A stretch of 64,000 nt of DNA from an uncultured Armatimonadota bacterium (GTDB lineage Bacteria > Armatimonadota > Armatimonadia > Armatimonadales > Armatimonadaceae). The stretch covers positions 1 through 64,000 of the forward strand of contig CAIVZM010000029.1 in assembly GCA_903910385.1 (NCBI GenBank), read 5' to 3'. Below the pieces are notes generated by a model. The model searched no databases. It saw nothing but the letters and a program-made list of their open reading frames with translations, and was not told where the DNA came from. Shown piece by piece: positions 51,456 to 60,747 of the stretch. The position numbers were made by a program, and so were the translations under genes. How positions within the stretch are numbered: position 1 is the first letter of the stretch; each line of letters begins with the position of its first letter.

Positions 51456-51919
51456 TTTCAAAACCACTCGCTGTTTTTATTTGTGGCGTCCTAAACCCTA
51501 TCTTTTCCGTCTTGATTCTGGAAGAGGTATTGCTGGCGCCATCATTGAACCGCTGGCTTCACACGATCATTTTCTGGGGAAAGACGTTGCTGGCGCTCGG
51601 TAGCGCAGTTGGTCTGGCAGAACTGAGTAAGGCGAAAGAATTCTGGCCAGGACATCCGTTTTTCCCAAGCGGTCACACTACCTTTGCAGTCTCTGCTGCA
51701 ACCTGTTTGATTCTACAGCGGGGAAAGAGATGGGCATGGCTCACCGTTCCGATGGCCTTTATGATGATGTTTTATCTGGTGGTCGGTAAATTCCATACAT
51801 GGGATGAGGTTGCCGGAGGAACCATTCTGGGTATCAGTTTTCCGATTATGGTGTGGAAATTGTTTCCTTCTCAACCCATATCCCCCACAACGGGCGATTT
51901 AATCGACTCTGTTGAGTAA
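51452..51919 (+). CDS. PAP2-like membrane protein, incomplete catalytic motifs
   Basis: 155 residues with about four transmembrane segments. It has the second PAP2 phosphatase motif FPSGHTTFA (PSGH) and a version of the third (VVGKFHTWDEVAGG) in which the usual SR before the histidine is missing and the following Asp position is Glu. The first motif (KxxxxxxRP) is not recognised. PAP2 proteins remove phosphate from lipid phosphates such as undecaprenyl pyrophosphate. Because key residues differ, activity here is uncertain. It overlaps coaE by 4 bases and runs 21 bases into the end of the convergent GNAT gene. Confidence 0.75.
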   Translation: MISKPLAVFICGVLNPIFSVLILEEVLLAPSLNRWLHTIIFWGKTLLALGSAVGLAELSKAKEFWPGHPFFPSGHTTFAVSAATCLILQRGKRWAWLTVPMAFMMMFYLVVGKFHTWDEVAGGTILGISFPIMVWKLFPSQPISPTTGDLIDSVE

Positions 51920-52462
51920 CTCGGAATCGTACCTTGTAAAAAGCCCGACCACATTATCGATTTGGTACAGCGCCGCTTGCCAGCTCCCCATATCGCGGAC
52001 GCCCTGGAGAGTGAATCCGTGCGATTGGTAGAAGGAATGTAGGCTCGGTCGAGTATTGTCGCAGTCCAGACGTAGAAAGCGCCGGTTTCTGCGTCTGGTT
52101 TCCGCTACCGCCCATGAGATTAAGGCGCTTGCAACGCCCCGACCGGCTACCGAGCGGCGGATTGCCAGTTTATGCAAAAACAGCGACTCTCCCTCCACAG
52201 CATCCGGCCAGAAGAGGAAGTCTTCTTCCTGTAACAGCATGACGCCTGTCGCTCTATCGCCTTGCCATGCCAGATATAGCTCGCCACGTTCCGCCGGAGC
52301 GCGAAATCGCTCCGCCGTAATCTCTGATACCTGCCAGAGAGGAATGCCGCGTTCGGACAGCCAGCGTGCCGCTTCCTGTAGAACATCTGCTGCTATCGCC
52401 GATTGCTCCAGTCTGGCTTGAGCGATCATCAACGGGGCGCTATTCAGGAAAGCGTCGCCCAC
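51899..52462 (-). CDS. GNAT-family N-acetyltransferase
   Basis: 187 residues. The GNAT fold is visible: LHKLAIRRSVAGRGVASALISWA contains the acetyl-CoA-binding R-x-x-G-x-G/A loop, and FLRLDCDNTRPSLHSFYQSHGF is the characteristic late strand-helix with the aspartate/asparagine. The likely start ATG at 52460-52462 overlaps the upstream NIL-domain gene by 19 bases, so they are probably translated together. Substrate unknown. Its end overlaps the convergent PAP2-like gene by 21 bases. The domain is complete. Confidence 0.85.
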   Translation of the reverse strand: MGDAFLNSAPLMIAQARLEQSAIAADVLQEAARWLSERGIPLWQVSEITAERFRAPAERGELYLAWQGDRATGVMLLQEEDFLFWPDAVEGESLFLHKLAIRRSVAGRGVASALISWAVAETRRRNRRFLRLDCDNTRPSLHSFYQSHGFTLQGVRDMGSWQAALYQIDNVVGLFTRYDSELLNRVD

Positions 52463-52707
52463 TCATCTGTACCGTCCATGCCGACAAAGTTCGTCTCTAT
52501 GCCCTCGGAACGCGCCCATTCGAGTCCCTGAGCGATTTTATCCTCGGGGCCGGTCAACTCCAGCACGGTAAATCCGCCGGTGCGAATGTCTATGCTCGCA
52601 CGGCGGATCGAAAATTTCAGCCCAAAATCATGCGCCAGACGCCAGACAATCGGCTTCGTCACTTCTTGCAGAGGGAAATTCAATTGCACCCGGATTGTTT
52701 CGTCCAT
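52444..52707 (-). CDS. Stand-alone NIL-domain protein
   Basis: 87 residues made almost entirely of one NIL domain (PF09383): VQLNFPLQEVTKPIVWRLAHDFGLKFSIRRASID, then GGFTVLELTGPEDKIAQGLEWARSEGI. NIL domains occur at the C-terminus of the methionine importer ATPase MetN, where they sense methionine, and in ferredoxin-like proteins linked to sulfur amino acid synthesis. A free-standing NIL protein may sense or carry a sulfur compound, but its role is not established. It is upstream of and overlaps the GNAT gene by 19 bases. It is divergent from the ChaN-like gene at 52788. Confidence 0.85.
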   Translation of the reverse strand: MDETIRVQLNFPLQEVTKPIVWRLAHDFGLKFSIRRASIDIRTGGFTVLELTGPEDKIAQGLEWARSEGIETNFVGMDGTDEWATLS

Positions 52708-52773
52708 GCACCTATTGTATCAGAAGGCAAGGTATCAGAAAGCGCCAGAGGGAAATAACAGGGTTCGGATTCT

Positions 52774-52781
52774 GGTATAAC
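52774..52781 (+). promoter_or_regulatory. Extended -10 promoter six bases before an AUG
   Basis: TGgTATAAC (TG at about 52773-52774, hexamer 52776-52781) is followed by AGTGAC and the ATG at 52788. The spacing predicts a leaderless transcript; no Shine-Dalgarno sequence is present. Confidence 0.55.
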
Positions 52782-52787
52782 AGTGAC

Positions 52788-53705
52788 ATGATTTTCAATA
52801 TCCGTCGATGGGTCGGCCTCGGTTCATTTATCGCTCTTATGTCTTTCCTATCTCCTGTTCTGGCGCAATCTTCTTCCGAATGGAAGGTGATAGACACTCG
52901 CGCCGGAAAGGAAATCCGGTGGCGGGATTTGCCGGGGCGTCTGAAAAACGCGAATGCGATCTTTGTGGGAGAACAGCACGATGACCCTGAGACGCACAAA
53001 GCGGAAGCGATCCTATTGGCGGATATGCATCAAAAAGTCGGCGACAAATTGACGCTGGCTATGGAGATGTTTGAGCGTGACGGACAGTCCGGCCTGAACG
53101 ATTATCTGTCGGGCAAGATCGACGAATCGGCTTTTGTCAAATCGGTACGGGTCTGGCCCAATTACACCACCGATTATCGCCCGATGATCGAGTTTGCAAA
53201 AGCGAACAAAATCCCGGTACTCGCTTCCAATGCCCCGCAGAAGATCGTTCGCAAAGTAGGGCAAGGGGGATTGATGGCTTCCCTTGCCAGTTTATCGTCG
53301 GAGGAGAAAACGCAGGTCGCTTCTTTCATCCTCGCGCCCGAATCTGATGAGTATTCGAAGCGGTTCGGCGGAATCATTAGCGCCGGTCATGGCGATGGCG
53401 AACAAATGGAACCCACCATGATCCGCCGCTTCTATGAAGCGCAACGCCTCCGGGATGACACCATGGGAGAGACCGTCGCCCGAGCATTGCGTGACGGGCG
53501 AACGGTCTTTCATGTCAACGGCAGTTTTCATAGCGATGCCGCACTGGGAACAGCGTCTTCCGTTCTCTGGCGCGAACCGCTTCTCACTCGCCTCGCCATC
53601 GTCAAAATCGTCCCCTATAAAGACAAGATTGACTGGGCGTCTCTGCGTCAGGAGGCCGATTACCTCATTTTCGTACCAGACCGACGCCCGGAAAAGGCGA
53701 AATGA
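52788..53705 (+). CDS. ChaN-like secreted protein (Tiki/TraB-related heme-binding family)
   Basis: 305 residues from the ATG at 52788; a longer frame to 52695 would run through the promoter. A signal peptide (cut near VLAQSS) precedes a ChaN-like domain (DUF399): IFVGEQHDDPETHKAEAILL (the conserved GExH), then LAMEMFERDGQSGLNDYLSG, and the later HVNGSFHSDAALG. ChaN of Campylobacter jejuni binds heme in iron uptake, while related Tiki-type proteins are metalloproteases; the GExH residues fit the second idea as well. So iron uptake or peptidase activity are both possible. It lies divergent to the NIL gene and convergent to mfd. Confidence 0.82.
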   Translation: MIFNIRRWVGLGSFIALMSFLSPVLAQSSSEWKVIDTRAGKEIRWRDLPGRLKNANAIFVGEQHDDPETHKAEAILLADMHQKVGDKLTLAMEMFERDGQSGLNDYLSGKIDESAFVKSVRVWPNYTTDYRPMIEFAKANKIPVLASNAPQKIVRKVGQGGLMASLASLSSEEKTQVASFILAPESDEYSKRFGGIISAGHGDGEQMEPTMIRRFYEAQRLRDDTMGETVARALRDGRTVFHVNGSFHSDAALGTASSVLWREPLLTRLAIVKIVPYKDKIDWASLRQEADYLIFVPDRRPEKAK

Positions 53706-53737
53706 GTTCCCGTACCGAACCCTGTGGGAGCCTTCAT

Positions 53738-56700
53738 TTAGCGCCGCTCGGATAGAGGAGGGCGTGGGGGAGCGTTTTTCCCATGGCGCCCGGTGACGCT
53801 ACTGCCCCGTTCCGGGGTTGGCGGTGCCGGTTCCTTCATCGCTTTATCCAGAATCTCCAGCATTTCTTCGATGGTCTGTAACAACCGGGCAGGGTTAGTC
53901 AGATTCAGTGTGACCCGCTCCGGCGTGAAGTTGTGCCGCTGTTGCTTGAAGGCGAAAGTTAGCGGTTTGATCGCGTGCGCCGGAAGTTTGACGCTGCGCT
54001 TGAACTGTATATTGACTCTAGGAAGCTCGGCGCCAATGCTTTCGATGCCGATTTCCTGACAGCGCAGGCGGAGACGGATCAGAGAAAGCGCATTCCACAG
54101 AGGAGTGGGAGGATCGCCGAAGCGGTCTTCGAACTCTTCCTGAAGCAGGGAGACGCCTTCGCGGTCACGCACCGCCGCCAGCTTCTTGTACATCAGGATA
54201 CGTTGCGGCTCCGAAGGAATGTACTCTTCCGGAATGGTCGCGGTGATCGGCAGGTCAACCGTCGGGAGCGGAATATCTTCCTTCTCCGGTTCTTCGCCCT
54301 TCATCTCACGAATAGTCGATTCGAGCAATTGCATGTACAGGTCAAGACCGACCGCCATGACCATACCGGATTGCTCCGCGCCCAGTATGTTTCCCGATCC
54401 GCGCAGTTCCAGATCGCGCAGGGCGATTTTATACCCGCTGCCCAGATCGGAGAATTCGCGGACAGCTCCCAATCTCTGCTCCGCAATCGTGGAAAGGGAC
54501 TTGTTTTTCTTGTAGAGCAGGATAGCGTACGCCTGCGTTTTGGCGCGTCCGACACGACCCCGCAACTGGTATAACTGACCCAGACCGAATTTATCTGCAT
54601 TGTCGATGATGATCGTATTGGCGTTCGGGATATCCAGCCCGGATTCGACAATGGTCGTGCTGACCAGCACGTCGAACTTCTTCAGATAGAAGTCCACCAT
54701 CGTCTCTTCCAGTTCATCTTCGTGCATCTGCCCATGCCCGATCCTGAATGTCGCAGTAGGGACGATGCGGCGCAGATGGTCGGCGACATGATAAATGCTA
54801 TCGACACGGTTATGGACGAAGAATATCTGACCTCCCCGGTCGATTTCCCGTAAAATCGCCTCACGTATCAACTGGTCGTCGTACTCTTTGATCAGCGTTT
54901 TGACTGGCGTTCTGCCTTCAGGCGGGTCATTGATCAGCGAAAGGTCACGTATGCCCGACAGACTCATCTGCAAAGTGCGTGGGATAGGGGTCGCCGACAT
55001 GGAAAGTACATCGACGGTCTTACGTAACTGCTTGAGCCGTTCCTTGTGAGTGACGCCGAACCGTTGCTCCTCGTCCACAATGACCAGACCGAGGTCTTTG
55101 AATTGCACATCTTTGGAAAGCAGACGGTGGGTGGCAATGACGATATCAACAGCGCCATCGCGCAGATCGGAAAGCGTCTTGTTCTGCTCCCGGGTCGAGC
55201 GGAAGCGCGAAAGCTGATCGACTTTCAGAGGAAATGCCGCCATACGCTCCGTGAAAGTCTGATAGTGCTGAGCGCAAAGAACGGTCGTCGGACATAGAAC
55301 CGCCACCTGACGACCCTCCGAGGCGACCTTGAACGCCGCCCGCATCGCCACTTCCGTCTTTCCGAAACCGACATCGCCGCAGATAAGCCTGTCCATCGGG
55401 CGCGGCGCTTCCAGATCACGCTTGACATCGCGGATTGCGGCGTCCTGATCCGGCGTTTCGATATAAGGGAAGGCATCCTCCATTTCACGTTGCCACGGAG
55501 TATCCTCGCTATAAGCGTGGCCCGGGGTGGACTGGCGGGCGGCGTAAAGTTCGATAAGGTCCTTTGCTATTTCCTTGACCTGCCGTTGCGCCTTGGCTGT
55601 CGTCCGGGCCCATTCGTTTCCCCCGAGCTTGTTGACCTGCGGCCTTCCTGCCTCGGAACCGATGTACTTCTGTACCCGATCCACCTGGTCAACCGGGACA
55701 TACAGTTTATCGTTGCCCTCGTACTCGACCTGCAGGTACTCTTTCTGGATGCCCTGAACCGTCATCTTTGTCAGTCCGCGATACACGCCAATGCCATGGT
55801 TGATATGGACGACATAATCGCCTTCTTTCACATCCAGCAGGGAAGTAATGCGCATGCCTTCGCGGAATTCCCGCCGCTTCATCTTTTTCCACTTGTCCGC
55901 CGCAGAACCGATAATCTCGTTATCGGTAAGGACGAGCAAGCGGGCGTCCGGAATTTTGAATCCGGACTTGAGTGAGCCATTCACCAGAGCGACTCCGCTT
56001 CCGCCCTTGAGAAGCGTTTCCAGAGGAACTTCGGGAATCTGTCGATCCTGCAAGACGCCGCGAACGCGCGGGGCTTGCAGAGAAACCACGACGATACGGA
56101 CTTTATTGCGCGAATAGGTGATCAACGCTTCCGCCATCGGGCCGGGTTGTCCGGCGAAAGTTTCGGCGGGCGTCGCGCCGGTCATCAGTTGTTCATCGGC
56201 GCGTGTCCACGGAAGGGTACGCGCAAGAAGCTCCAGAAGCAAGGTGGGGCGATTCGCTCGCGCCTGCTTCATACCCGCTTCAAAGGGTATCCACAAATCA
56301 TCTGTTACGGGCAGTATTTCGCCACGTTCCGCCCGTCCGCGCAAATTCGTGACGATCTGTTCCATGTCCCGGTCTGCGTGAGAATGCATCTGGGCGGGCT
56401 CGTCAAAAACTATCAGGCAATCATCGGGCAGATAATCCAGAGCGGTGACGGCGTCCGGGTGCAACAGGGGTAAATATCGCTCGACGCCCGGAAAGTAGGC
56501 AGCCTGTCCGAGGCGCACGATATCCGCCTCACCGGAATCGCGTAAGCGCTCGATACGCTCCGGCGTCTCTTTCGCCAGTTGCATTTCCGCCTGACGCGCC
56601 ACCGCCCGTTGCTTCAGTTCATTAGCGGCGCGCGCCATGCTTTCTCTGGTGAAGAACGGCTCATGGGCGGCGGCGATGTGAACGATATCGATTTTTTCTT

Positions 56701-57370
56701 CGGAACGCTGGGAGTCTGGATCGAAGTAGCGGACACTTTCTACATCGTCTCCGAACAGATCGACACGGACGGGACGGTCGCTGTCCGCCGGGAAAACATC
56801 CAGAATATCGCCGCGCCGTGCGAAGGAACCGGGAATCATCACCTGATCCGTTCGACGGTAACCGAAGGCGTTCAATCGGGCGGCGGCGGCATCCGGGTTC
56901 AGCGTCTCGCCCGCTTTGATCGTCAGGCGACGGTTCTTCAGCGTTTCCAGGCGCGGCGTCTTCTGTAGCAGAGCGGGCGCGACCGCCACAAGAGCGCCCA
57001 GAGGTTCGCCTTGCGCTAACGAGATCAGGGTCGCAATGCGACGTCCTGCCCGACTGACATCTCGTTCGGATTCCTCATCATCTAGCAATAAAGGGAGCGA
57101 CGACGGGAGAAGGCGAACGGGACGATCTTCTGGAAGATAGAGCGCTAGGTCTGAGGCGATACGATCCATCTGCTCTTCGTTGTAGGTCAATACGATCAGA
57201 GGGCGATCCAGATCGCGGGCAAGTTTCGCCAGTAACCAGCCCTTCGCAGCGATCGGAGTCCCTTCCAGCAGGACGGCGCGTGATCCCCGGCTCAGACTTT
57301 CTTTAGCCTGTTCCAGGGTCTTCCAACCGTCCGCCAGCGATGCCAGCGGCCCCAATGTCGTCGAACTCAT
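53738..57370 (-). CDS. mfd: Transcription-repair coupling factor
   Basis: 1210 residues from the ATG at 57368-57370, which has GGGAGGG eleven bases upstream; a GTG eight codons earlier is also possible. Mfd removes RNA polymerase stalled at DNA damage and recruits UvrABC. Order: UvrB-homology region (about 30-330), a CarD-like RNAP-interacting domain (about 490-560, [17 protein letters not shown]), two RecA-like translocase domains with motif [15 protein letters not shown] and motif [13 protein letters not shown], the TRG motif region, and the C-terminal TRCF domain (about 1030-1150). No truncation is seen. An extended -10 promoter lies at 57419-57427. Confidence 0.97.
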   Translation of the reverse strand: MSSTTLGPLASLADGWKTLEQAKESLSRGSRAVLLEGTPIAAKGWLLAKLARDLDRPLIVLTYNEEQMDRIASDLALYLPEDRPVRLLPSSLPLLLDDEESERDVSRAGRRIATLISLAQGEPLGALVAVAPALLQKTPRLETLKNRRLTIKAGETLNPDAAAARLNAFGYRRTDQVMIPGSFARRGDILDVFPADSDRPVRVDLFGDDVESVRYFDPDSQRSEEKIDIVHIAAAHEPFFTRESMARAANELKQRAVARQAEMQLAKETPERIERLRDSGEADIVRLGQAAYFPGVERYLPLLHPDAVTALDYLPDDCLIVFDEPAQMHSHADRDMEQIVTNLRGRAERGEILPVTDDLWIPFEAGMKQARANRPTLLLELLARTLPWTRADEQLMTGATPAETFAGQPGPMAEALITYSRNKVRIVVVSLQAPRVRGVLQDRQIPEVPLETLLKGGSGVALVNGSLKSGFKIPDARLLVLTDNEIIGSAADKWKKMKRREFREGMRITSLLDVKEGDYVVHINHGIGVYRGLTKMTVQGIQKEYLQVEYEGNDKLYVPVDQVDRVQKYIGSEAGRPQVNKLGGNEWARTTAKAQRQVKEIAKDLIELYAARQSTPGHAYSEDTPWQREMEDAFPYIETPDQDAAIRDVKRDLEAPRPMDRLICGDVGFGKTEVAMRAAFKVASEGRQVAVLCPTTVLCAQHYQTFTERMAAFPLKVDQLSRFRSTREQNKTLSDLRDGAVDIVIATHRLLSKDVQFKDLGLVIVDEEQRFGVTHKERLKQLRKTVDVLSMSATPIPRTLQMSLSGIRDLSLINDPPEGRTPVKTLIKEYDDQLIREAILREIDRGGQIFFVHNRVDSIYHVADHLRRIVPTATFRIGHGQMHEDELEETMVDFYLKKFDVLVSTTIVESGLDIPNANTIIIDNADKFGLGQLYQLRGRVGRAKTQAYAILLYKKNKSLSTIAEQRLGAVREFSDLGSGYKIALRDLELRGSGNILGAEQSGMVMAVGLDLYMQLLESTIREMKGEEPEKEDIPLPTVDLPITATIPEEYIPSEPQRILMYKKLAAVRDREGVSLLQEEFEDRFGDPPTPLWNALSLIRLRLRCQEIGIESIGAELPRVNIQFKRSVKLPAHAIKPLTFAFKQQRHNFTPERVTLNLTNPARLLQTIEEMLEILDKAMKEPAPPTPERGSSVTGRHGKNAPPRPPLSERR

Positions 57371-57418
57371 ATCGTGCGATACCCTCCCGCTCACAAAAAG
57401 GTTGCGCTGAACCTTCCC

Positions 57419-57427
57419 ATTATATCA
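57419..57427 (-). promoter_or_regulatory. mfd promoter, extended -10
   Basis: TGaTATAAT on the minus strand (hexamer 57419-57424, TG at 57426-57427), 48 bases upstream of the preferred mfd start. No convincing -35 box is present, as is common with extended -10 elements. Confidence 0.55.
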
Positions 57428-57558
57428 GCGGCTTAATTCATTTTCCGTTGTCCCATGAATTTGAAGAAATGGATATTATCTGTTGCAGGTATCGCCCTGT
57501 TAATGCCGTTATTGACCGAGTGTCCGGAGCGAAGGGGATAGCTTTTTAAAGCGGAAAC

Positions 57559-58206
57559 TTACAGCAGTAACAGCATCACGATGAAGTGACAGGCGGATGC
57601 CGCCAGAACAAAGACGTGCCACAGATCGTGTGCGTCGAAGACGCCGGGCTTGAGGTGAGGGCGGTTCGTGACGCAAAAGAACGCCCCGATAGTGTACAGG
57701 ATCGAACCTGCCGCCAGCCAGAATAACGCCCCGAACGATAGGGATTTCACCAGAGGCTCAATCGCGATCAGGGCGACCCAGCCAACGGCGAAGTAGAACA
57801 GCATCTGCAACCAGTCCGGCGTGCGATGCTTCAAAAGAATGTCCCCGATGATACCCACAATCGCCATGCCCCAGACAATCCCGAAAAGCGTCCAACCCCA
57901 GCCCGATGGCAGAGCGAGCCAGCACAATGGGGTATAAGTGCCGGCGATCAGGCAGTAAATCGCCGCACGGTCAAAGGCATAGAGTGCGGTTTCCGTACGG
58001 GGGCTGACACGAAGTGAGTGGTACAGGGAACTGGCAATGAAAAGCAGAATCAGCGTCACGCCATAAATAGCGAACGATGTAACATGCCAGGGACGACCCT
58101 GAGCCAGAATCAGCAACGTTATCAGGCCAACGAGCGCCAATACTGCCCCGATGGCATGTGAGATCCCGCTGAACGGGTCTTTAAACCGAAAGGTCTTAAT
58201 TTTCAA
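57559..58206 (-). CDS. Hemolysin III / YqfA-type membrane protein
   Basis: 215 residues with seven predicted transmembrane helices, as in the PAQR/hemolysin III family. The family motif is visible: DPFSGISHAIGAVLALVGL near the N-terminus (the conserved His), FIASSLYHSLRVSPR in the middle with His, and the C-terminal FDAHDLWHVFVLAASACHFIVMLL with two His. Together they form the metal-binding site found in this superfamily. In bacteria its job is unclear; links to stress and fatty acids are reported, and hemolysis is not expected from the name alone. It is monocistronic on the minus strand. Confidence 0.9.
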   Translation of the reverse strand: MKIKTFRFKDPFSGISHAIGAVLALVGLITLLILAQGRPWHVTSFAIYGVTLILLFIASSLYHSLRVSPRTETALYAFDRAAIYCLIAGTYTPLCWLALPSGWGWTLFGIVWGMAIVGIIGDILLKHRTPDWLQMLFYFAVGWVALIAIEPLVKSLSFGALFWLAAGSILYTIGAFFCVTNRPHLKPGVFDAHDLWHVFVLAASACHFIVMLLLL

Positions 58207-58275
58207 CCACTATCCGTTCTTTTCTTGCGTCGTTCCGTGTGTCCTGTTGAGAATTTCGCCTCTGCAAATATTCTT

Positions 58276-58312
58276 TTGACGCTATTATTGTGACATTCTT
58301 CTATGTTACAAT
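58276..58312 (+). promoter_or_regulatory. Promoter region of the esterase gene
   Basis: TTGACG (58276-58281), 17 bases, TTCTAT (58299-58304); an alternative extended -10 TGtTACAAT lies at 58304-58312. The leader of about 85-95 bases ends in AAAAGGAG eight bases before the ATG at 58401. Confidence 0.5.
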
Positions 58313-58400
58313 CGTTCCATACTTTTTGCCCTCATCCGTCGAGACGGTGACAGTAACACTTACGGTGAGACAACGACAGTACACTTAAAAGGAGTGTGTA

Positions 58401-59147
58401 ATGCCATTCTGTGATTTTCATTATTTCAGCAAGAAGCTGGGAATTCAGAGCGCCGCTTATGTTCTACTGCCAGAGGTTGGGGAACCACCCTTTCCCACCC
58501 TGTACCTGCTTCATGGTTACTCGGACGATCATACAGTATGGCACCGACGCACGCGTATTGAGGCGTATGTGGCGAACCTGCCTCTGATCGTTGTCATGCC
58601 GCATGGCGGTCATAGTTTTTACTGCGATGCAGTGGAAGGATACCCCTATGCAAGCGCAATAGGCGAGGAACTGCCAGAAATTATCGAGCGTAACTTTCCC
58701 GCGCAGAAAGATCGGGGAGGTCGTTGCCTTGCGGGACTTTCCATGGGCGGCTACGGCGCTTTCAAACTGGCGCTGACATACCCGGATCGTTTCGCCGCCG
58801 CCGTCAGCCATTCCGGGGCTCTGGCATTCGGACATTATCCCTACACCTGGGACGGGAATGCCTACCGCCCGGAGCAACAACGAATCCTCGGTCAGGGCTA
58901 TATCGGCGGACCGAATGATTTGTTCGCTCAGGCGGAAAAAGTGGACCCAGACCTGCTTCCCGCGCTACGATTCGATTGCGGAACCGAGGACTTCCTTTAC
59001 AAGGATAACGTCGCTTACCGGGATCATCTGGAGAGCGCAAAAATTCCGCATGAATACGCAGAATTTCCCGGTCAACACAACTGGGACTACTGGGATGAGC
59101 ACATTCAGGAATCGCTGGAGTTCTTTCAGCGAAAAATGAATTTCTAA
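58401..59147 (+). CDS. Esterase D-like alpha/beta hydrolase
   Basis: 248 residues. It is of the putative tributyrin esterase (EstA)/esterase D type. The nucleophile serine is in GLSMGGYGAFK (about residue 114) and the oxyanion region in LLHGYSDDH. The catalytic acid lies in FDCGTEDFLYKDN, and the histidine in FPGQHNWDYWDEHI. Such enzymes cleave short-chain acyl esters or S-formylglutathione; without a formaldehyde pathway nearby apart from the alcohol dehydrogenase 178 bases downstream, an ester role is more likely. There is no signal peptide. Strong AAAAGGAG ribosome-binding site. Confidence 0.88.
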   Translation: MPFCDFHYFSKKLGIQSAAYVLLPEVGEPPFPTLYLLHGYSDDHTVWHRRTRIEAYVANLPLIVVMPHGGHSFYCDAVEGYPYASAIGEELPEIIERNFPAQKDRGGRCLAGLSMGGYGAFKLALTYPDRFAAAVSHSGALAFGHYPYTWDGNAYRPEQQRILGQGYIGGPNDLFAQAEKVDPDLLPALRFDCGTEDFLYKDNVAYRDHLESAKIPHEYAEFPGQHNWDYWDEHIQESLEFFQRKMNF

Positions 59148-59325
59148 AGATACTACGACTGCGGAAGGGGCGACGGATGCATGTGTCGCCCTGGACTCTA
59201 TTTATCCCTATCGTATTCCCCGGCACGCTTGCACGGATATCTTAGAGGAATTTCATGCCTTTTCGCGTAACGTGACTTTCGCCAACGAACGGCGGTAACG
59301 CCGATTTTATGGGGAGAGATTCGCT

Positions 59326-60453
59326 ATGTCGTATGAAGGTAAGGCCGCTATTCTGAGCGAGGCGGGCAAAGATGCCGAGATCGTCGATATTACCATTGAT
59401 AATCCGGGACCGAACGAAGTTCTGGTGAAGCTGGTGGCTTCCGGGGTATGCCACACGGATTTGACCGTCAAAGTCCTGAACGGGAACGGGATGAAATTCC
59501 CGATTGTGCTCGGACATGAAGGCGCAGGCATCGTCGAAGCAGTAGGGGAGGGCGTAACGCACCTGAAGCCGGGCGACCCGGTAGTTATCGCCTATCGCGC
59601 CCCCTGCGAAGTCTGCCCCGCCTGTCGGCGTGGCGACCCCCGACACTGCTACGCCGCATTGCGTCCCGGTCTGCGTATTCGCCGTAAGTCCGATGGCGCT
59701 TACTGCTCGCAGGTCTTGCGATGCGGAACCTTCGCAACGCGCACAGTCGTTCATGCCAAAGCAGCGATCAAGATGCCGGAAGAAATGCCGCTGGAAAAGG
59801 CGTGCCTGATCGCCTGCGGCGTGGTGACCGGTGTCGGCGCGACGATGAACACGACGAAGGTATGGCCGGGCGCTTCGGTCGCGGTCGTCGGCTGTGGCGG
59901 CGTCGGTCTGTCGGTGATTCAGGGCGCGAAAATTGCGCATGCGAAGCAAATCATTGCCGTCGACATCAACGACACCAAGTTACAATGGGCGCGGGATTTC
60001 GGCGCGACACACACGGTCAACGCTCGCGAAGTAGGCGGCGACCCGGTAGCCACGGTTCGAAATCTGGTCACCGATCAGTGGCCGGGCTATGAGGGCGGCG
60101 TCGACTTCGCTTTTGAGGCGACGGGGCGCATGGCATGTATCGAACAGGCGGTCCGTATGGTCAACTATAACGGAACGGCAGTTACTATCGGCTTTCCGGC
60201 TTCCACGGATGAAGTGACGTTGAGTGTCGGCAATATCGACACCGGCGTTTACTGGAACAAGGTCAATCTGACCGTCTCCCACTGCGGCGATGCGCTTCCC
60301 TCAACGGACTTCCCCTTGCTGGCGCAACTCTACCTGCAGGGACAGTTAGACCTGGATCGCATGGTGACGCAGGAAATCGAACTGGGCGATGTCGAAGCCG
60401 CTTTCCACATGATGGAAGCGGGCAATGTCATCCGCTCCGTCATCCGTTATTAA
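59326..60453 (+). CDS. Zinc-dependent alcohol dehydrogenase, class III-like
   Basis: 375 residues. Medium-chain dehydrogenase with two zinc sites: catalytic ligands Cys42 and His64 (GHEGAG) with a third Cys in CLIACGVVTGVG, and four structural cysteines Cys94, Cys97, Cys100 and Cys108 (CEVCPACRRGDPRHC). The NAD-binding motif VAVVGCGGVGLSVIQ is present. The sequence is of the type called formaldehyde or mycothiol/alcohol dehydrogenase in databases, but a specific substrate cannot be assigned; the upstream esterase D-like gene makes S-formylglutathione chemistry a possible alternative. It has GGGGAGAG nine bases before the ATG. A terminator follows at 60471. Confidence 0.93.
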   Translation: MSYEGKAAILSEAGKDAEIVDITIDNPGPNEVLVKLVASGVCHTDLTVKVLNGNGMKFPIVLGHEGAGIVEAVGEGVTHLKPGDPVVIAYRAPCEVCPACRRGDPRHCYAALRPGLRIRRKSDGAYCSQVLRCGTFATRTVVHAKAAIKMPEEMPLEKACLIACGVVTGVGATMNTTKVWPGASVAVVGCGGVGLSVIQGAKIAHAKQIIAVDINDTKLQWARDFGATHTVNAREVGGDPVATVRNLVTDQWPGYEGGVDFAFEATGRMACIEQAVRMVNYNGTAVTIGFPASTDEVTLSVGNIDTGVYWNKVNLTVSHCGDALPSTDFPLLAQLYLQGQLDLDRMVTQEIELGDVEAAFHMMEAGNVIRSVIRY

Positions 60454-60470
60454 CTCCTCTATTCCGGTGA

Positions 60471-60505
60471 AAAACGGACGAAAAGTATCTCTTTCCGTCC
60501 GTTTT
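60471..60505 (+). terminator. Terminator after the alcohol dehydrogenase gene
   Basis: AAAACGGACGAAAAG (60471-60485) pairs with CTTTCCGTCCGTTTT (60491-60505), one mismatch, loop TATCT. The 3' arm is U-rich at its end. Confidence 0.9.
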
Positions 60506-60574
60506 AGAAAATATTAAGATGGTTGAGGGGATTCCGTCCTTGGAATTAGGCGAAGTCGCCTTCGAACGGAACTA

Positions 60575-60604
60575 TTGACAGGCTGGCAGGGATCAGGGTA
60601 AACT
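60575..60604 (+). promoter_or_regulatory. Promoter of the ankyrin-protein gene
   Basis: Perfect TTGACA (60575-60580), 18-base spacer, TAAACT (60599-60604). Transcription would begin near 60611, giving a leader of about 137 bases. Confidence 0.8.
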
Positions 60605-60610
60605 AAAGTT

Positions 60611-60747
60611 GGCTTTGCAGGAAGCCGCCTGTCCGTGGAAAGGACTTGAGTCCCCCTGTATGGTTTGCAACGCTTCAGGTTCATTTTTGAACCTCCTTTG
60701 CGCCCGATTCTGACGGACACCGGGCATGTCATCGAAGGAGGTTTTTC
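60611..60747 (+). ncRNA. Structured mRNA leader, possible riboswitch or translational switch
   Basis: Within the leader, GGCTT/AAGCC (60611-60626) and a GGAC-TTGA-GTCC hairpin (60642-60653) are local stems. TGTCCGT (60630-60636) pairs with ACGGACA (60713-60719) to close a larger fold. AGGTTCA (60677-60683) pairs with TGAACCT (60688-60694). The last stem shares bases with AACCTCCTT (60690-60698), which is exactly complementary to the ribosome-binding site AAGGAGGTT (60735-60743) six bases before the ATG. Two exclusive states, anti-SD bound or free, are therefore possible. No known riboswitch consensus was recognised. Confidence 0.6.
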
